Positions 50,385 to 60,268 are shown, counted from the first letter of the stretch. The stretch is 64,000 nt of DNA from Methylobacterium sp. E-066 (GCF_022829635.1 NZ_JAKSYO010000050.1:51031-115030), one strand, 5' to 3'. A program made the numbers and translations. Notes: generated by a model from the letters alone, not told the origin.

Positions 50385-53300
50385 TCGCCCGGCTGATCGC
50401 CTGGTCGGCGCGCAACCGCGTGCTCGTTCTGATCGGCACCGTCTTCGCGGTGGCGGGGGGCATCCAGGCCCTGCGCACCCTGCCGCTGGACGCCATTCCG
50501 GACCTCTCGGACGTGCAGACCATCGTCTACACCGAGTATCCGGGCCAGGCGCCGCAGGTGGTCGAGGACCAGGTCACCTACCCGCTGACCACCGCCATGC
50601 TGACCGTGCCGCGCGCCAAGGTGGTGCGCGGAGTCTCGATGTTCGGGGTCTCGTTCGTCACCCTCATCTTCGAGGACGGCACCGACCCGTACTGGGCGCG
50701 CTCGCGGGTGCTCGAATACCTCAACGGCGCAGGCAGCCGCCTGCCCGCCGGGGTGATCCCGACGCTCGGGCCCGACGCCACCGGCATCGGCTGGGTCTAC
50801 CAGTACGTCATCCTGGCCCGGCAGCGGACGCTCGCCGAACTCCGGTCCCTGCAGGATTGGGTGATCCGGTTCGCGGCCTCGCGCGGGGAGGGGGTGGCGG
50901 AGGTCGCCCCGGTGGGCGGCTTCGTCAAGCAGTACAGCGTGATCGTCGATCCGAACCGCCTGCGGGCGCAGGGCATCGGCCTGAACCGCCTGCGCGACGC
51001 TATCCGGGCGAGCAACGCCGATGTCGGCGGCCGCACGGTCGAGCTGTCCGAGTTCGAGGTGGTGGTGCGCGGCCGGGGCTACCTCAAGGGCACCCAGGAT
51101 ATCGGCGCCATCGTGCTCAAGACCGACAACGGCACGCCGGTGCGGGTGCGCGACGTCGCCCGGGTGGAGATCGGGCCCGACGAGCGGCGCGGGATCGCCG
51201 AGCTCGACGGAGAGGGCGAAGTCGCCGGCGGCATCGTGGTGCAGCGCTTCGGGGCGAATGCCCGCGCGGTCATCGCGAGTGTCAAGGATCGCCTCGCCGA
51301 GATCGCCAAAAGCCTGCCGTCGGGGACCGCGATCGTGCCGGTCTACGACCGGTCGCAGCTCATCGACGCGGCCATCGCGACGCTGACCCACACCCTGGTC
51401 GAGGAATGCGCGATCGTCGCGCTGGTCTGCGTGGTGTTCCTGCTGCACCTGCGCAGCGCGCTGGTGGCGATCCTGATGCTGCCCGTGGCGATCCTGATGG
51501 CGTTTTCGGCCATGCGCGCGCTGGGGCTCGGCGCCGACATCATGAGTCTCGGCGGCATCGCCATCGCGGTCGGCGCGATGATCGACGCCGCCATCGTGAT
51601 GATCGAGAACGCTCACAAGCACCTGGAGCGCGCGCCGCCGGGGCGGCCCCGGGCCGAGATCCTGATCGGGGCCGCCGCCGAGGTCGGGCCGTCGCTGTTC
51701 CTGTCCCTCCTGGTGATCACGGTCTCGTTCCTGCCGATCTTCACCCTGGAGAGCCAGGAGGGCCGGCTGTTCGGGCCGCTCGCCTTCACCAAGACCTTCG
51801 CGATGGCCGCCGCCGCGCTGCTGTCGGTGACCCTGGTGCCGGCGCTGATGATCCTGTTCGTGCGCGGCCGGATCGTGCCGGAGCACCGCAACCCGGTGAA
51901 CCGGCTCTTGGTCGGGGCCTACCGGCCGCTGATCGCCGCGGTGCTGCGGGCCCGGGTGCTGACGCTCCTCCTGGCCCTCGGGATACTGGCCGCCACGATC
52001 TGGCCGGCCCGCCAGCTCGGCTCGGAATTCATGCCCGAGCTCAACGAGGGCACGCTGCTCTACATGCCCACCACCCTGCCGGGCCTCTCCGTCACCAAGG
52101 CGGCGGAGCTGCTGGCGACCCAGGACCGGATCATCAAGACGTTTCCGGAGGTCGCCTCGGTCTACGGCAAGGCGGGCCGCGCCGGCACCGCCACCGATCC
52201 GGCGCCGCTGGAGATGTTCGAGACGATCATCCGGCTCAAGGCCCCCGAGGCGTGGCGGCCCGGGGTGACACTGGCGAGCCTGCGGGCCGAGATGGACAAG
52301 GCGCTGCAGTTTCCCGGCGTGTCCAACGCCTGGACCCAGCCGATCCGCGCCCGGATCGACATGCTCGCCACCGGCATCCGCACCCCCGTGGGGATCAAGC
52401 TGTTCGGGACCGATCTCTCGGCGATGGAGCAAGTCGCCCGGGCGGTCGAGGCGGCGGTTCGCACGGTTCCGGGCACGACGAGCGCCTATGCCGAGCGGGT
52501 CGTGGGCGGCACCTTCCTCGACATCACCCCGGACCGGGAGTCGCTCGGCCGCTACGGACTCACCGTGGGCGACGTCCAGGATGTCGTCGCCACGGCGCTC
52601 GGCGCGGCGACCGTCACCACCACCGTGGAGGGCCGCGAGCGCTACGGCGTCGCCGTGCGCTACCCGCGCGCCCTCCGGTCCGACCCGCAGGCGATTGCAA
52701 GCGACGTCCAGGTGGCGCTGCCCGCCGGCGGGACGGTGCCGCTCGGCGCGGTCGCGTCGATCCAGCTCGCGCGCGGGCCGACCGCGATCCGCACCGAGAA
52801 CGGGCGGCTCGCCCTCTACCTCTACGTCGACATCGCCGGGCGCGACCTCGGCGGCTACGTGGCGCAGGCGCGGGACGTGGTGGCGCGGGCGGTGCCGCTG
52901 CCGGAGGGGATGACGCTGCAGTGGAGCGGCCAGTTCGAGGCCCTGGAGCGGGCCGAGGCGCGGCTGCGGATCGTCGTGCCGGCAACCCTGATGGTGATCG
53001 TGCTGCTGCTCTACCTGGTGTTCCGCCGGGTGACCGAGACGCTGATCGTCCTGCTGTCGCTGCCCTTCGCGCTGGTCGGCGGCGTCTGGCTGATGTGGGC
53101 GATGGGGTTCCACCTGTCGGTCGCCGTGGCGGTGGGCTTCATCGCGCTGGCCGGCGTCGCCGCCGAGACCGGCATCCTGATGCTGGTCTATCTCGACCAG
53201 GCGCTCACCGAGCGGCGTGGCGAGGCCGCGCGGGCCGGGCGGCCCCTCACCCGGGAGGACCTGCGCGCCGCCATCATGGTCGGGGCGGTGGAGCGGGTCC

Positions 53301-53551
53301 GCCCGAAGATGATGACCGTGGTGGCGATCATGGCCGGCCTGGTCCCGATCCTGTGGAGCACCGGCGCGGGGTCCGAGGTGATGCAGCGGATCGCCGTGCC
53401 GATGATCGGCGGCATGGCCTCCTCGACGCTCCTCACCCTGATCGTGATCCCAGCGGTCTACGGCCTGGTCAAGGGCCGCGGCCTGCCGGCGGAGGCCGAC
53501 CTGTCAGGCTCGGCCCCGACCGGGGCGGCGGCCCTCCCGAACCGCGCATAG
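50381..53551 (+). CDS. cusA: Cu/Ag-efflux RND pump CusA
   Basis: A 1,056-residue inner-membrane RND pump with about 12 helices and two large periplasmic loops. The helix-4 motif reads IDAAIVMIENAHKHLE, as in CusA-type Cu/Ag pumps; LEMFETIIRL and RIDMLATGIRTPVGIKLFG in the porter domain and FHLSVAVAVGFIALAGVAAE and GSEVMQRIAVPMIGG in the second half also match. It exports Cu(I)/Ag(I) with CusB. The last 94 bases overlap, antisense, the end of the convergent czcA-like gene. No outer-membrane channel gene is adjacent. Confidence 0.92.
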   Translation: MIARLIAWSARNRVLVLIGTVFAVAGGIQALRTLPLDAIPDLSDVQTIVYTEYPGQAPQVVEDQVTYPLTTAMLTVPRAKVVRGVSMFGVSFVTLIFEDGTDPYWARSRVLEYLNGAGSRLPAGVIPTLGPDATGIGWVYQYVILARQRTLAELRSLQDWVIRFAASRGEGVAEVAPVGGFVKQYSVIVDPNRLRAQGIGLNRLRDAIRASNADVGGRTVELSEFEVVVRGRGYLKGTQDIGAIVLKTDNGTPVRVRDVARVEIGPDERRGIAELDGEGEVAGGIVVQRFGANARAVIASVKDRLAEIAKSLPSGTAIVPVYDRSQLIDAAIATLTHTLVEECAIVALVCVVFLLHLRSALVAILMLPVAILMAFSAMRALGLGADIMSLGGIAIAVGAMIDAAIVMIENAHKHLERAPPGRPRAEILIGAAAEVGPSLFLSLLVITVSFLPIFTLESQEGRLFGPLAFTKTFAMAAAALLSVTLVPALMILFVRGRIVPEHRNPVNRLLVGAYRPLIAAVLRARVLTLLLALGILAATIWPARQLGSEFMPELNEGTLLYMPTTLPGLSVTKAAELLATQDRIIKTFPEVASVYGKAGRAGTATDPAPLEMFETIIRLKAPEAWRPGVTLASLRAEMDKALQFPGVSNAWTQPIRARIDMLATGIRTPVGIKLFGTDLSAMEQVARAVEAAVRTVPGTTSAYAERVVGGTFLDITPDRESLGRYGLTVGDVQDVVATALGAATVTTTVEGRERYGVAVRYPRALRSDPQAIASDVQVALPAGGTVPLGAVASIQLARGPTAIRTENGRLALYLYVDIAGRDLGGYVAQARDVVARAVPLPEGMTLQWSGQFEALERAEARLRIVVPATLMVIVLLLYLVFRRVTETLIVLLSLPFALVGGVWLMWAMGFHLSVAVAVGFIALAGVAAETGILMLVYLDQALTERRGEAARAGRPLTREDLRAAIMVGAVERVRPKMMTVVAIMAGLVPILWSTGAGSEVMQRIAVPMIGGMASSTLLTLIVIPAVYGLVKGRGLPAEADLSGSAPTGAAALPNRA

Positions 53552-56500
53552 AGCGCCGGCAGCACCACCAGGGTCAGCAGGGTCGCGCTGATCAGGCCGC
53601 CGATCACCACGGTGGCCAGCGGCCTCTGCACCTCGGCGCCGGTGCCGGTGGCGAGCGCCATCGGGACGAAGCCGAGCGAGGCGACCAGCGCCGTCATCGC
53701 CACGGGCCGCAGCCGGGTCAGGGCCCCCTCCAGGATCGCCGCCCGCAGGGGCCGGCCCTCGGCGACGAGCTGCTTGATGAAGCTCAGCATCACCAGGCCG
53801 TTCAGCACCGCCACCCCCGAGAGCGCGATGAACCCGACCGCGGCCGGCACCGACAGCGGCATGTCCCGCAGCCACAGGGCCGCGATCCCGCCGGTCAGCG
53901 CCAGGGGCACAGCGCTGAAGACGAGGAGCGCGTCGCGGGCGCTGCCGAGCGCCGAGGTCAGCAGCAGGAAGATCAGGACGAAGGAGACCGGCACCACCAG
54001 GGTCAGGCGCCGCCGGGCCGAGGCGAGGTTCTCGAACTGGCCGCCCCAGGTCACGGAGGAGCCGGCCGGCAGCGCGACCTGCTCGGCGACCTTGCCTTGC
54101 GCCTCCGCCACCAGCGAGCCGATGTCCCGGCCGCGGACGTTGGCGGTGACAACGACGCGCCGCTGGCCGTTCTCCCGCGAGATCTGGTTCGGCCCCTCGG
54201 TCACCGAGAAGCTGGCGACCTGCCGCAGCAGCACGGACGCGACCTTGCCGTTCGGCCCCGGGGGCAGGGGAACGGGCAGGTTCTCCAGGGCCTCGCGGTC
54301 CTCCCGGACGGCGTCGGTCAGGCGCACCACGATCGGGAAGCGCCGGTCGCCCTCGAACACGAAGCCGGCGTCCCGGCCGCCGATCGCGGCGCCGATCACC
54401 TCCTGGATCGCCCCGGTGCTCAGGCCCAGGCGCGCCGCCTCGGTCCGGTCGATCCCGATCTCGAACACCGGCAGCCCGGCGATCTGCTCGACCTTCACGT
54501 CGTCGGCCCCCTCGATGCCGCGCAGGATCGCGGCGATCTGGTTGGCGGTCCTGAGCATCGGCTCGAACGCGTCGCCGAACACCTTGACGGCGAGGTCGCC
54601 CCGGGTCCCGGCGAGCAGCTCGTTGAAGCGCATCTGGATCGGCTGGGAGAACTCGTAGACGTTGCCGGCCAGCGCCCCCACGGCCGCCTCGATCTGCGCC
54701 TGGAGCGCCGCCTTGGTCAAGGCGGGATCGGGCCACTCCGCCTGCGGCTTCAGGATCACGAACGTGTCCGAGGCGCTCGGCGGCATCGGGTCGGAGGCGA
54801 TGTCGGCGGTGCCGGTCTTCGAGAAGACCGTGGCCACCTGCGGGAAGGTCGCGACGATCTGCTCGACCTTGAGCTGCATCGCCTGCGACTGGGTCAGGGA
54901 GGTCGAGGGGATCCGGCTGGCGTTCAGCGCGATGCTCTTCTCGTCCAGCAGCGGGATGAACGCGGTGCCGAGCCGGGCCGACAGCAGGCCGGCGCCCACG
55001 AGCAGCAGCAGGGCCGCCCCCAGGACCGGCGCCGGCGCCCGGATCGCCGCGGCGAGCAGCGGCCGGTAGGCGGCCTTGAGGCCCCGGATCAGCGGGTTGT
55101 CGGCCTCGGTGACCCGGCCGGTGATCACGATGGCGATCAGCGCCGGCACGAAGGTCAGCGACAGCAGGAACGCGCAGGCCAGGGCGAGGATCACGGTCAG
55201 CGCCATCGGCTCGAACATCTTGCCCTCGACCCCCGTGAAGGTCAGGAGCGGCGCGTAGACCAGGATGATGATCGCCTGCCCGTAGAGGGACGGGCGGATC
55301 ATCTCTTCGGCCGAGGCCCGGACCGTCTCCAGGCGCTCCTCCAGATCGAGCCGACGGCCCAGCGCGTGCTGGCGCCCGGCGAGGTGGCGCAGGGCATTCT
55401 CGGTGATGATCACCGCCCCGTCGACGATCAGCCCGAAATCCAGGGCGCCGAGGCTCATCAGGTTGGCCGAGATTTTTGCCTCGACCATGCCGGTCACGGT
55501 CATCAGCATGGCGACCGGGATCACCAGGGCCGCGACCAGGGCGGCCCGGACGTTGCCGAGCAGCAGGACCAGCACCGCGATCACCAGGGCCGCGCCCTCG
55601 GCGAGGTTCTGGGCGACCGTGCGGATCGTGGCCTCGACCAGGACAGTCCGGTCGAGCACCGTCTGCACGACGATGCCGGGGGGCAGGGTGCGCCGGATCT
55701 GGTCCAGGCGTGCGGCGACCGCGGTGGCGACCGTGCGGCTGTTCTCGCCGATCCGCATCAGGGCGGTGCCGATCACGGCCTCCCGGCCGTCCGCGCTGCC
55801 CGAGCCGGTGCGCAACTCGCGCCCGAACCGCAGGGCGGCCACGTCCCGGACCCGCACCGGCACGCCACCCCGGGTGGCCACCACCACGTCGGCGATCGCC
55901 TCCATGCTCTCCAGCCGGCCGGCGGCGCGGACGATGGTGCCCTCGCCATTGTCCTCCAGGTAGCGGGCGCCCTGGTTGGCATTGTTGGCCTGGAGCGCCC
56001 GGACGACGTCCGCGAAGGACAGGTCGAGGGCGGTCAGCTTCGTCGGGTCCGGCTGGACGTGGTACTGCTTCTCGTAGCCGCCGATGCCGTCGATGCCGGC
56101 CACCCCCGGCACGGTCCGGATCTGGGGCCGGATGATCCAGTCCTGGACGGTGCGCAGGTAGGCGTTCTGCTCCAGCGCGGTGGCGAGGCGCTGGTTCTCC
56201 GGAGTCAGGTAGCTGCCGTCGGGCTGCCAGCCGGGCCGGCCGGCGGGCGAGACCGTCCGCTCACCGGGCTTCGCGTAGTGGACCGACCACATGGTGATCT
56301 CGCCGAGGCCCGTCGAGATCGGGCCCATATGCGGCTCGGCCCCGGGGGGCAGGTCGCCCTTCACCTGCGACAGGCGCTCGGCGACCTGCTGGCGGGCGAA
56401 GTAGATGTCGAGCCCCTCGTCGAAGACCGCGGTGACCTGCGAGAAGCCGTTGCGCGAGAGCGAGCGGGTGTAGTCGAGCCCCTTGATGCCGGCCAGCGCG

Positions 56501-56712
56501 GTCTCGACCGGGTAGGTCACCTGGCGCTCGATATCGACCGGCGACAGGGCCGGCGCGAGCGTGTTGATCTGGACCTGGTTGTTGGTGATGTCCGGCACCG
56601 CGTCGATCGGCAGCCGGGTCAGGGCCGTGGCGCCGAAGGCCGCCGCCAGCAGCACGAGGAGCAGGACCAGCCAGCGCTGGCGGATCGAAACGTCGAGGAT
56701 GCGGCTCAGCAT
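53458..56712 (-). CDS. czcA: Divalent-cation RND pump of the CzcA type
   Basis: A 1,084-residue inner-membrane RND pump. The helix-4 motif LDFGLIVDGAVIITENALRH is that of CzcA-type zinc/cobalt/cadmium pumps, different from the neighbouring CusA. Porter and second-half segments (GVEGKMFEPMALTVILALA, FIPLLDEKSIALNASR, FIALSGVAVLNGLVMLSFI) also match this group. ATG 56712 follows the adaptor stop by ten bases. Its 3' end overlaps the 3' end of cusA by 94 bases on the other strand. Metal specificity is inferred from the motif only. Confidence 0.9.
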   Translation of the reverse strand: MLSRILDVSIRQRWLVLLLVLLAAAFGATALTRLPIDAVPDITNNQVQINTLAPALSPVDIERQVTYPVETALAGIKGLDYTRSLSRNGFSQVTAVFDEGLDIYFARQQVAERLSQVKGDLPPGAEPHMGPISTGLGEITMWSVHYAKPGERTVSPAGRPGWQPDGSYLTPENQRLATALEQNAYLRTVQDWIIRPQIRTVPGVAGIDGIGGYEKQYHVQPDPTKLTALDLSFADVVRALQANNANQGARYLEDNGEGTIVRAAGRLESMEAIADVVVATRGGVPVRVRDVAALRFGRELRTGSGSADGREAVIGTALMRIGENSRTVATAVAARLDQIRRTLPPGIVVQTVLDRTVLVEATIRTVAQNLAEGAALVIAVLVLLLGNVRAALVAALVIPVAMLMTVTGMVEAKISANLMSLGALDFGLIVDGAVIITENALRHLAGRQHALGRRLDLEERLETVRASAEEMIRPSLYGQAIIILVYAPLLTFTGVEGKMFEPMALTVILALACAFLLSLTFVPALIAIVITGRVTEADNPLIRGLKAAYRPLLAAAIRAPAPVLGAALLLLVGAGLLSARLGTAFIPLLDEKSIALNASRIPSTSLTQSQAMQLKVEQIVATFPQVATVFSKTGTADIASDPMPPSASDTFVILKPQAEWPDPALTKAALQAQIEAAVGALAGNVYEFSQPIQMRFNELLAGTRGDLAVKVFGDAFEPMLRTANQIAAILRGIEGADDVKVEQIAGLPVFEIGIDRTEAARLGLSTGAIQEVIGAAIGGRDAGFVFEGDRRFPIVVRLTDAVREDREALENLPVPLPPGPNGKVASVLLRQVASFSVTEGPNQISRENGQRRVVVTANVRGRDIGSLVAEAQGKVAEQVALPAGSSVTWGGQFENLASARRRLTLVVPVSFVLIFLLLTSALGSARDALLVFSAVPLALTGGIAALWLRDMPLSVPAAVGFIALSGVAVLNGLVMLSFIKQLVAEGRPLRAAILEGALTRLRPVAMTALVASLGFVPMALATGTGAEVQRPLATVVIGGLISATLLTLVVLPALYARFGRAAAPVGAEPDRSASAGRPRPLTRP

Positions 56713-56722
56713 GTCCGGCGCC

Positions 56723-58033
56723 TCAATCGTCGTGGCCGGCTTCGGCCTTGCCGAGCTCGGCCTTCAGCAGGAAGGAATTGGCGACCGCGATGGCCTCGCC
56801 CGGCGCGAGCCCGGCCGTGACCGCGTAGGCCTCGTCGTCGGAGCGCCCGAGCTCGACCGCGCGCATCGCGAACCCGTCCGGGGTCCGCACGAACACCACC
56901 CGCGTGCCGGCCACGGTCTGGAGCGCCGCCTTGGGCACCCGGACCGGCACGTGGTCCCGGTCGATCTCGAGCTCGGCGGTGACGAAGGTCCCGGGCCGCC
57001 AGGCCAGGTCGGCATTGGGCAGGGCGACCACGACCCGGGCCGAGCGCGTCTCGGCGTTGAGGAACGGGCTCACGAAGATCACCCGCCCCTCTGCGCGGCG
57101 GTCGCCGCCCTCCCGGGTCGGGGTGACGGCGACGCGGGCGCCCTCCTGGACCTGGGCGAGGTCGAGGGTCGGCACCGACAGCTCGATCCAGACCGTGGAG
57201 AGATCGGCCATGAGATAGAGGTCGGCCGGGTCGCCCTCCTTGCCCACCGCCGAGCCGACATCGACCCGACGCTCGACCACGCGGCCGGCGAGCGGCGCGC
57301 GCAATTCGTAGCGGCGCAGGGTCGAGTGGGTCGGGGTCGCCTCGTCGCGGGTCTGCGCGGCCGCGACCGCGGCGGCGTCGAGCCCCAGCGCCGACAGCTT
57401 CTGGCGGGCGAGGTCGGCCCGCAGCCGGGTCTCCAGGAACGCCGCGCGGGCGCTCTGGAACGCCGATTCCGAGGCCGAGCGCGAGGCCAGCAGCTTCTGC
57501 TGGCGCTCGAAATTGATGGTCTGGAGTTCGACCTGGACCAGGGCGGTCAGGTACTCGCTCTTGGCGTCGGCGACCTCCCGGCTGTCGAGCACGGCGACGA
57601 CCTCGTCCTTCTGCACGGAATCGCCCAGGCGCTTGCGCATCTCCGCCACGGTCCCGACCACCCGGGCCGGGACCCGGGCGATCCGGTCGGTATCGGGCGT
57701 GATCGTGCCGGGAACGAGCAGGTGGCGCGCCAGCGTGCCGCCCGCCACCGGGGCGACCGTGATGTCCTGGGCCGCCACCTGCTCGGGGCTCATCCGGATC
57801 ACGCCCGCCTCCGCGTGCGCGTCGTGGCCCGCGTGCCCGTGGCTCTCATGCGCGGCAGCCTGCGCCGGGCCAGGGTCGTGATCGTGCCCGGTCGGTTCGG
57901 GGCCGGGTTTGCCGGCGGGCCGGGTCAGGCCGATCGCCGCGAGGCTGTCCCGGACGAACCCGGACACGCCCGGAACGGCGGCGCCGACGACGATGCCGGC
58001 GGCCAGGAGGAGACAGGAGATCAGGAGACGCAT
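56723..58033 (-). CDS. czcB: RND periplasmic adaptor of the CzcB type
   Basis: A 436-residue membrane-fusion protein anchored by an N-terminal helix (LLISCLLLAAGIVVGAAV). A His-rich spacer (~47-75, TGHDHDPGPAQAAAHESHGH) could bind zinc or cobalt. The core has GTITPDTDRIARVPARVVGTV, a long coiled-coil hairpin (~135-230) and YLMADLSTVWIELSVPTLD. It pairs with czcA ten bases downstream. The His-rich spacer supports a divalent cation substrate. Confidence 0.88.
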   Translation of the reverse strand: MRLLISCLLLAAGIVVGAAVPGVSGFVRDSLAAIGLTRPAGKPGPEPTGHDHDPGPAQAAAHESHGHAGHDAHAEAGVIRMSPEQVAAQDITVAPVAGGTLARHLLVPGTITPDTDRIARVPARVVGTVAEMRKRLGDSVQKDEVVAVLDSREVADAKSEYLTALVQVELQTINFERQQKLLASRSASESAFQSARAAFLETRLRADLARQKLSALGLDAAAVAAAQTRDEATPTHSTLRRYELRAPLAGRVVERRVDVGSAVGKEGDPADLYLMADLSTVWIELSVPTLDLAQVQEGARVAVTPTREGGDRRAEGRVIFVSPFLNAETRSARVVVALPNADLAWRPGTFVTAELEIDRDHVPVRVPKAALQTVAGTRVVFVRTPDGFAMRAVELGRSDDEAYAVTAGLAPGEAIAVANSFLLKAELGKAEAGHDD

Positions 58034-58168
58034 GGGGGCCTGCTCGGCCGGGACCGCAGGCGCCGCGCGGCGGCGTCCGGGGGATCCCGTTCAGATGACG
58101 CGTGAGGGCGAACCGGGCGCCCGCGCGGGGGCCCGGCCAGGACGCGCGCCGAGAGCGGCGGCGTCAGC

Positions 58169-58540
58169 TCACGCGCGGGGCGGCCGGGGCAGGCGGTCCG
58201 GGACGACCGAGGGGAGGGCGGCGGCGATCCGGACCGCGACCGGCCGGCCGGGAATCGCCGGCGGCGCCGGGATTCCGGTCTCGAGCTGCGCGACCTGGTG
58301 GCAGCCGCAATGGAGGTGCTCGGTCACGCCGGGATCGACGCTGCTGCCGGCCTCCGCGAGGGACGGCCCGTCGACGCGGTCGTGATGGCCGCCCGCATGG
58401 AACGCCAGATCCGCCGCGAGGCCCACGCCCGGTCCGGCCAGGGACAAGGCCAAGGACAGGGCGAGGACGCGCGCGAGCATGCGGGCGGCGATCGCCCACC
58501 AGCCGCGCCCCGAGCGCCCCTGCTGCATCCGAGATTTCAT
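58169..58540 (-). CDS. Exported His-rich protein, CzcI-like
   Basis: A 123-residue protein with a hydrophobic signal (MLARVLALSLALSLAGPGVG after a basic start) and a mature part with HAGGHHD and the cluster TEHLHCGCHQV, a likely metal site. Position directly upstream of czcB and this cluster recall CzcI, a periplasmic protein modulating Czc induction. ATG 58540 is used; ATG 58528 is equally possible. The CzcI-like reading is inference from position and composition. Confidence 0.6.
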   Translation of the reverse strand: MKSRMQQGRSGRGWWAIAARMLARVLALSLALSLAGPGVGLAADLAFHAGGHHDRVDGPSLAEAGSSVDPGVTEHLHCGCHQVAQLETGIPAPPAIPGRPVAVRIAAALPSVVPDRLPRPPRA

Positions 58541-58619
58541 CGCGGCCGTTATGGGCGATACGGCCCCGGGCGCACAAGGGGCGCCGCACAAAGGGCCGGC
58601 GGGACCGGGGCGACCAGGC

Positions 58620-59645
58620 TCACGCGGACAGCCGCAGAACCCAGTCGTAGAAATCGGCCCAGTCCTGGCGCGGCGGCAGCGGGGAGGGTGGCGCGCCGGC
58701 CTGGGCGCGGACGTCCCGGGGGGCGCAGCCGAACGCGTCCCGGAACGCCTGCGTGAAATGCGCGGGATTCTCGAAATGCCACCGGTAGGCGACCTCCGAG
58801 ATCCGCACGGACCGGCCCTCCCCCGCGCGGACGAGGTCCCGATAGGCGCGGTCCAGCCGGCGCTGGCGGATGTAGCCGGCCACGCCGCCCATCGGGGCGA
58901 ACAGGCGGTAGAGCGCGCTGCGCGAGACGCCGAACCGCCCGCAGAGCGATTCGGCGGTCAGGCCCGGGGCGGTCAGCTCGGCCTCGATCACCTGCCGCAT
59001 GGCGAGGAGGAGCGGCGCGCGCTCCGGCGCCTGGCCGGTCCGGCCGCCTCCGGACAGGCACGGGACGGCGGCGGCGAGCAGCGTCGCCGTCGCCTCTGCG
59101 GCCGCCCGCGCCTCGCGCTCCGAGAACCCGTCGGCCTGGGCGCTCAGGGCGCGCAGATGATCGGCGAGCAGCCGGCCGAACGGCGTGGTGCCCTGAAGGA
59201 CAGTTCCGTGGAGCGCATCGAGATCGCCCGCCCCCTGGCCGAACAGCGGCCGCGGCAGCACAACCGTCAGGGCGCGGTAATCCGTGGAGCGGGCGGCCAG
59301 GGGCCGGGACAGGTCGAACAGGCAGAGATCGCCCGGCCCGCAATCGCGCTCGCTGCCGTCGATCGTGATCCGGGACCGGCCGGACACGCGGACATGGGCC
59401 AGGATGTGATCGACGCCCATCCGGGCGACCAGCGCGCGCGGGCGCTCGAACCGCAGGCTGGAGGCGCTCGCCCGGCACAGGATGGCATTGCCCAGGTGCC
59501 GGACCTGCGATCGCCCGCGGAAATCGGCGACATCCTCCTGCCGGATCGAGAATTCCCAGAACGGGGCGACGGCCTCACGCCAGGCCGCCGCCTGATGCAG
59601 ACCAGGCTCGTCCGCGCCCATCTCCAGGACTGATTTCGACCGCAT
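58620..59645 (-). CDS. AraC-family transcriptional regulator
   Basis: A 341-residue regulator. An N-terminal cupin-like domain of the AraC_binding_2 type (SIRQEDVADFRGRSQ, LVVLPRPLF-like region) is followed by a C-terminal double helix-turn-helix (AESLCGRFGVSRSALYRLFA and ISEVAYRWHFENPAHFTQAFRDAFG). ATG 59645 is chosen; GTG 59657 would add four residues. It lies about 80 bases upstream of the CzcI-like gene on the same strand and could control the Czc operon, although AraC proteins are more often catabolic regulators. Confidence 0.85.
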   Translation of the reverse strand: MRSKSVLEMGADEPGLHQAAAWREAVAPFWEFSIRQEDVADFRGRSQVRHLGNAILCRASASSLRFERPRALVARMGVDHILAHVRVSGRSRITIDGSERDCGPGDLCLFDLSRPLAARSTDYRALTVVLPRPLFGQGAGDLDALHGTVLQGTTPFGRLLADHLRALSAQADGFSEREARAAAEATATLLAAAVPCLSGGGRTGQAPERAPLLLAMRQVIEAELTAPGLTAESLCGRFGVSRSALYRLFAPMGGVAGYIRQRRLDRAYRDLVRAGEGRSVRISEVAYRWHFENPAHFTQAFRDAFGCAPRDVRAQAGAPPSPLPPRQDWADFYDWVLRLSA

Positions 59646-59818
59646 CACCGGAGTCACGCATTCAGCATTCGCGTGCGCAGCCGGCCGCGTACTGATGTGA
59701 GGTGCTGTTTTTCAGATGAAAGGTCAAGGTTTCGCGGATGGCGCCCGGTTCGCTCCGGGGGAAAGTGGGCGCATGGCGGATCCGGACCCGCCCTCGCCCA
59801 GGCCGAGCCACGAAAAAA

Positions 59819-59845
59819 CCCCGCGGGCCGGGATGGGCCGCGGGG
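59819..59845 (-). terminator. Rho-independent terminator of the small exported protein gene
   Basis: CCCCGCGG (59819-59826) pairs with CCGCGGGG (59838-59845); read on the minus strand the stem is followed by TTTTTT. It lies about 90 bases beyond the stop of the gene at 59933-60112. Confidence 0.75.
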
Positions 59846-59932
59846 CTGAAGGAAGCACGGTCGTCGGAGCGCTGGGCTCCTGGATCGACCGATCTTTCGG
59901 CCTTTATGGTTAAGGCCGGGTTACCGACTCGC

Positions 59933-60112
59933 TTACTTGCCGCTGGGGGCAGCACCGCTGCCGGTGGCGCCGTTGCCCGTGCTGTTGCTGCCGGCGGGGG
60001 CGCCCGACGTCGAGGTGTTGCCGTTGGGCGTGCTCTGGGCGGCCGCCATCCCGGCGCTGCCGGCGACGAGCGCGAGGGCGAGAAGCGTGGACTGAAGGGT
60101 ACGGCTGGTCAT
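59933..60112 (-). CDS. Small exported Ser/Gly/Asn-rich protein
   Basis: A 59-residue protein: signal peptide (SRTLQSTLLALALVAGSAGM, cleavage near AAAQS) and a mature tail of about 35 residues composed almost only of Ser, Thr, Gly, Asn, Ala and Pro. ATG 60112 gives a standard signal. No family known; it reads as an unfolded periplasmic or secreted peptide. It has its own terminator. Confidence 0.6.
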   Translation of the reverse strand: MTSRTLQSTLLALALVAGSAGMAAAQSTPNGNTSTSGAPAGSNSTGNGATGSGAAPSGK

Positions 60113-60236
60113 GAGACGCTCGAACTGAGAGGGGCCGACCGAGGCCGGCATGACCCCAACAACCGCCGGGGGCCAGCGGCTGTTCCCGGCGGTCGCGCAC
60201 CGGCAGGGCTGCGCCGTCCCGGAGAGCCCGAACGGC

Positions 60237-60268
60237 AACGCCCCGGGAGCGGAGGCTCCCGGGGCGTT
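60237..60268 (-). terminator. Terminator of the Omp25/31-type gene
   Basis: AACGCCCCGGGAGC pairs with GCTCCCGGGGCGTT across loop GGAG, a perfect 14-base-pair stem, beyond the porin stop on the minus strand. Confidence 0.7.

Noticed and set aside
50243..53113. Minus-strand frame of about 950 codons opposite cusB/cusA
   Set aside because: His/Gln/Arg/Asp-rich antisense shadow of a gene with strong codon bias; no domain recognised.
50857..56820. A continuous plus-strand open frame of nearly 2,000 codons across the two metal pumps
   Set aside because: It is out of frame with cusA and opposite to czcA. Its wording is Arg/Gly/Ala-rich shadow translation of high-GC genes, while both pump proteins are unmistakable.
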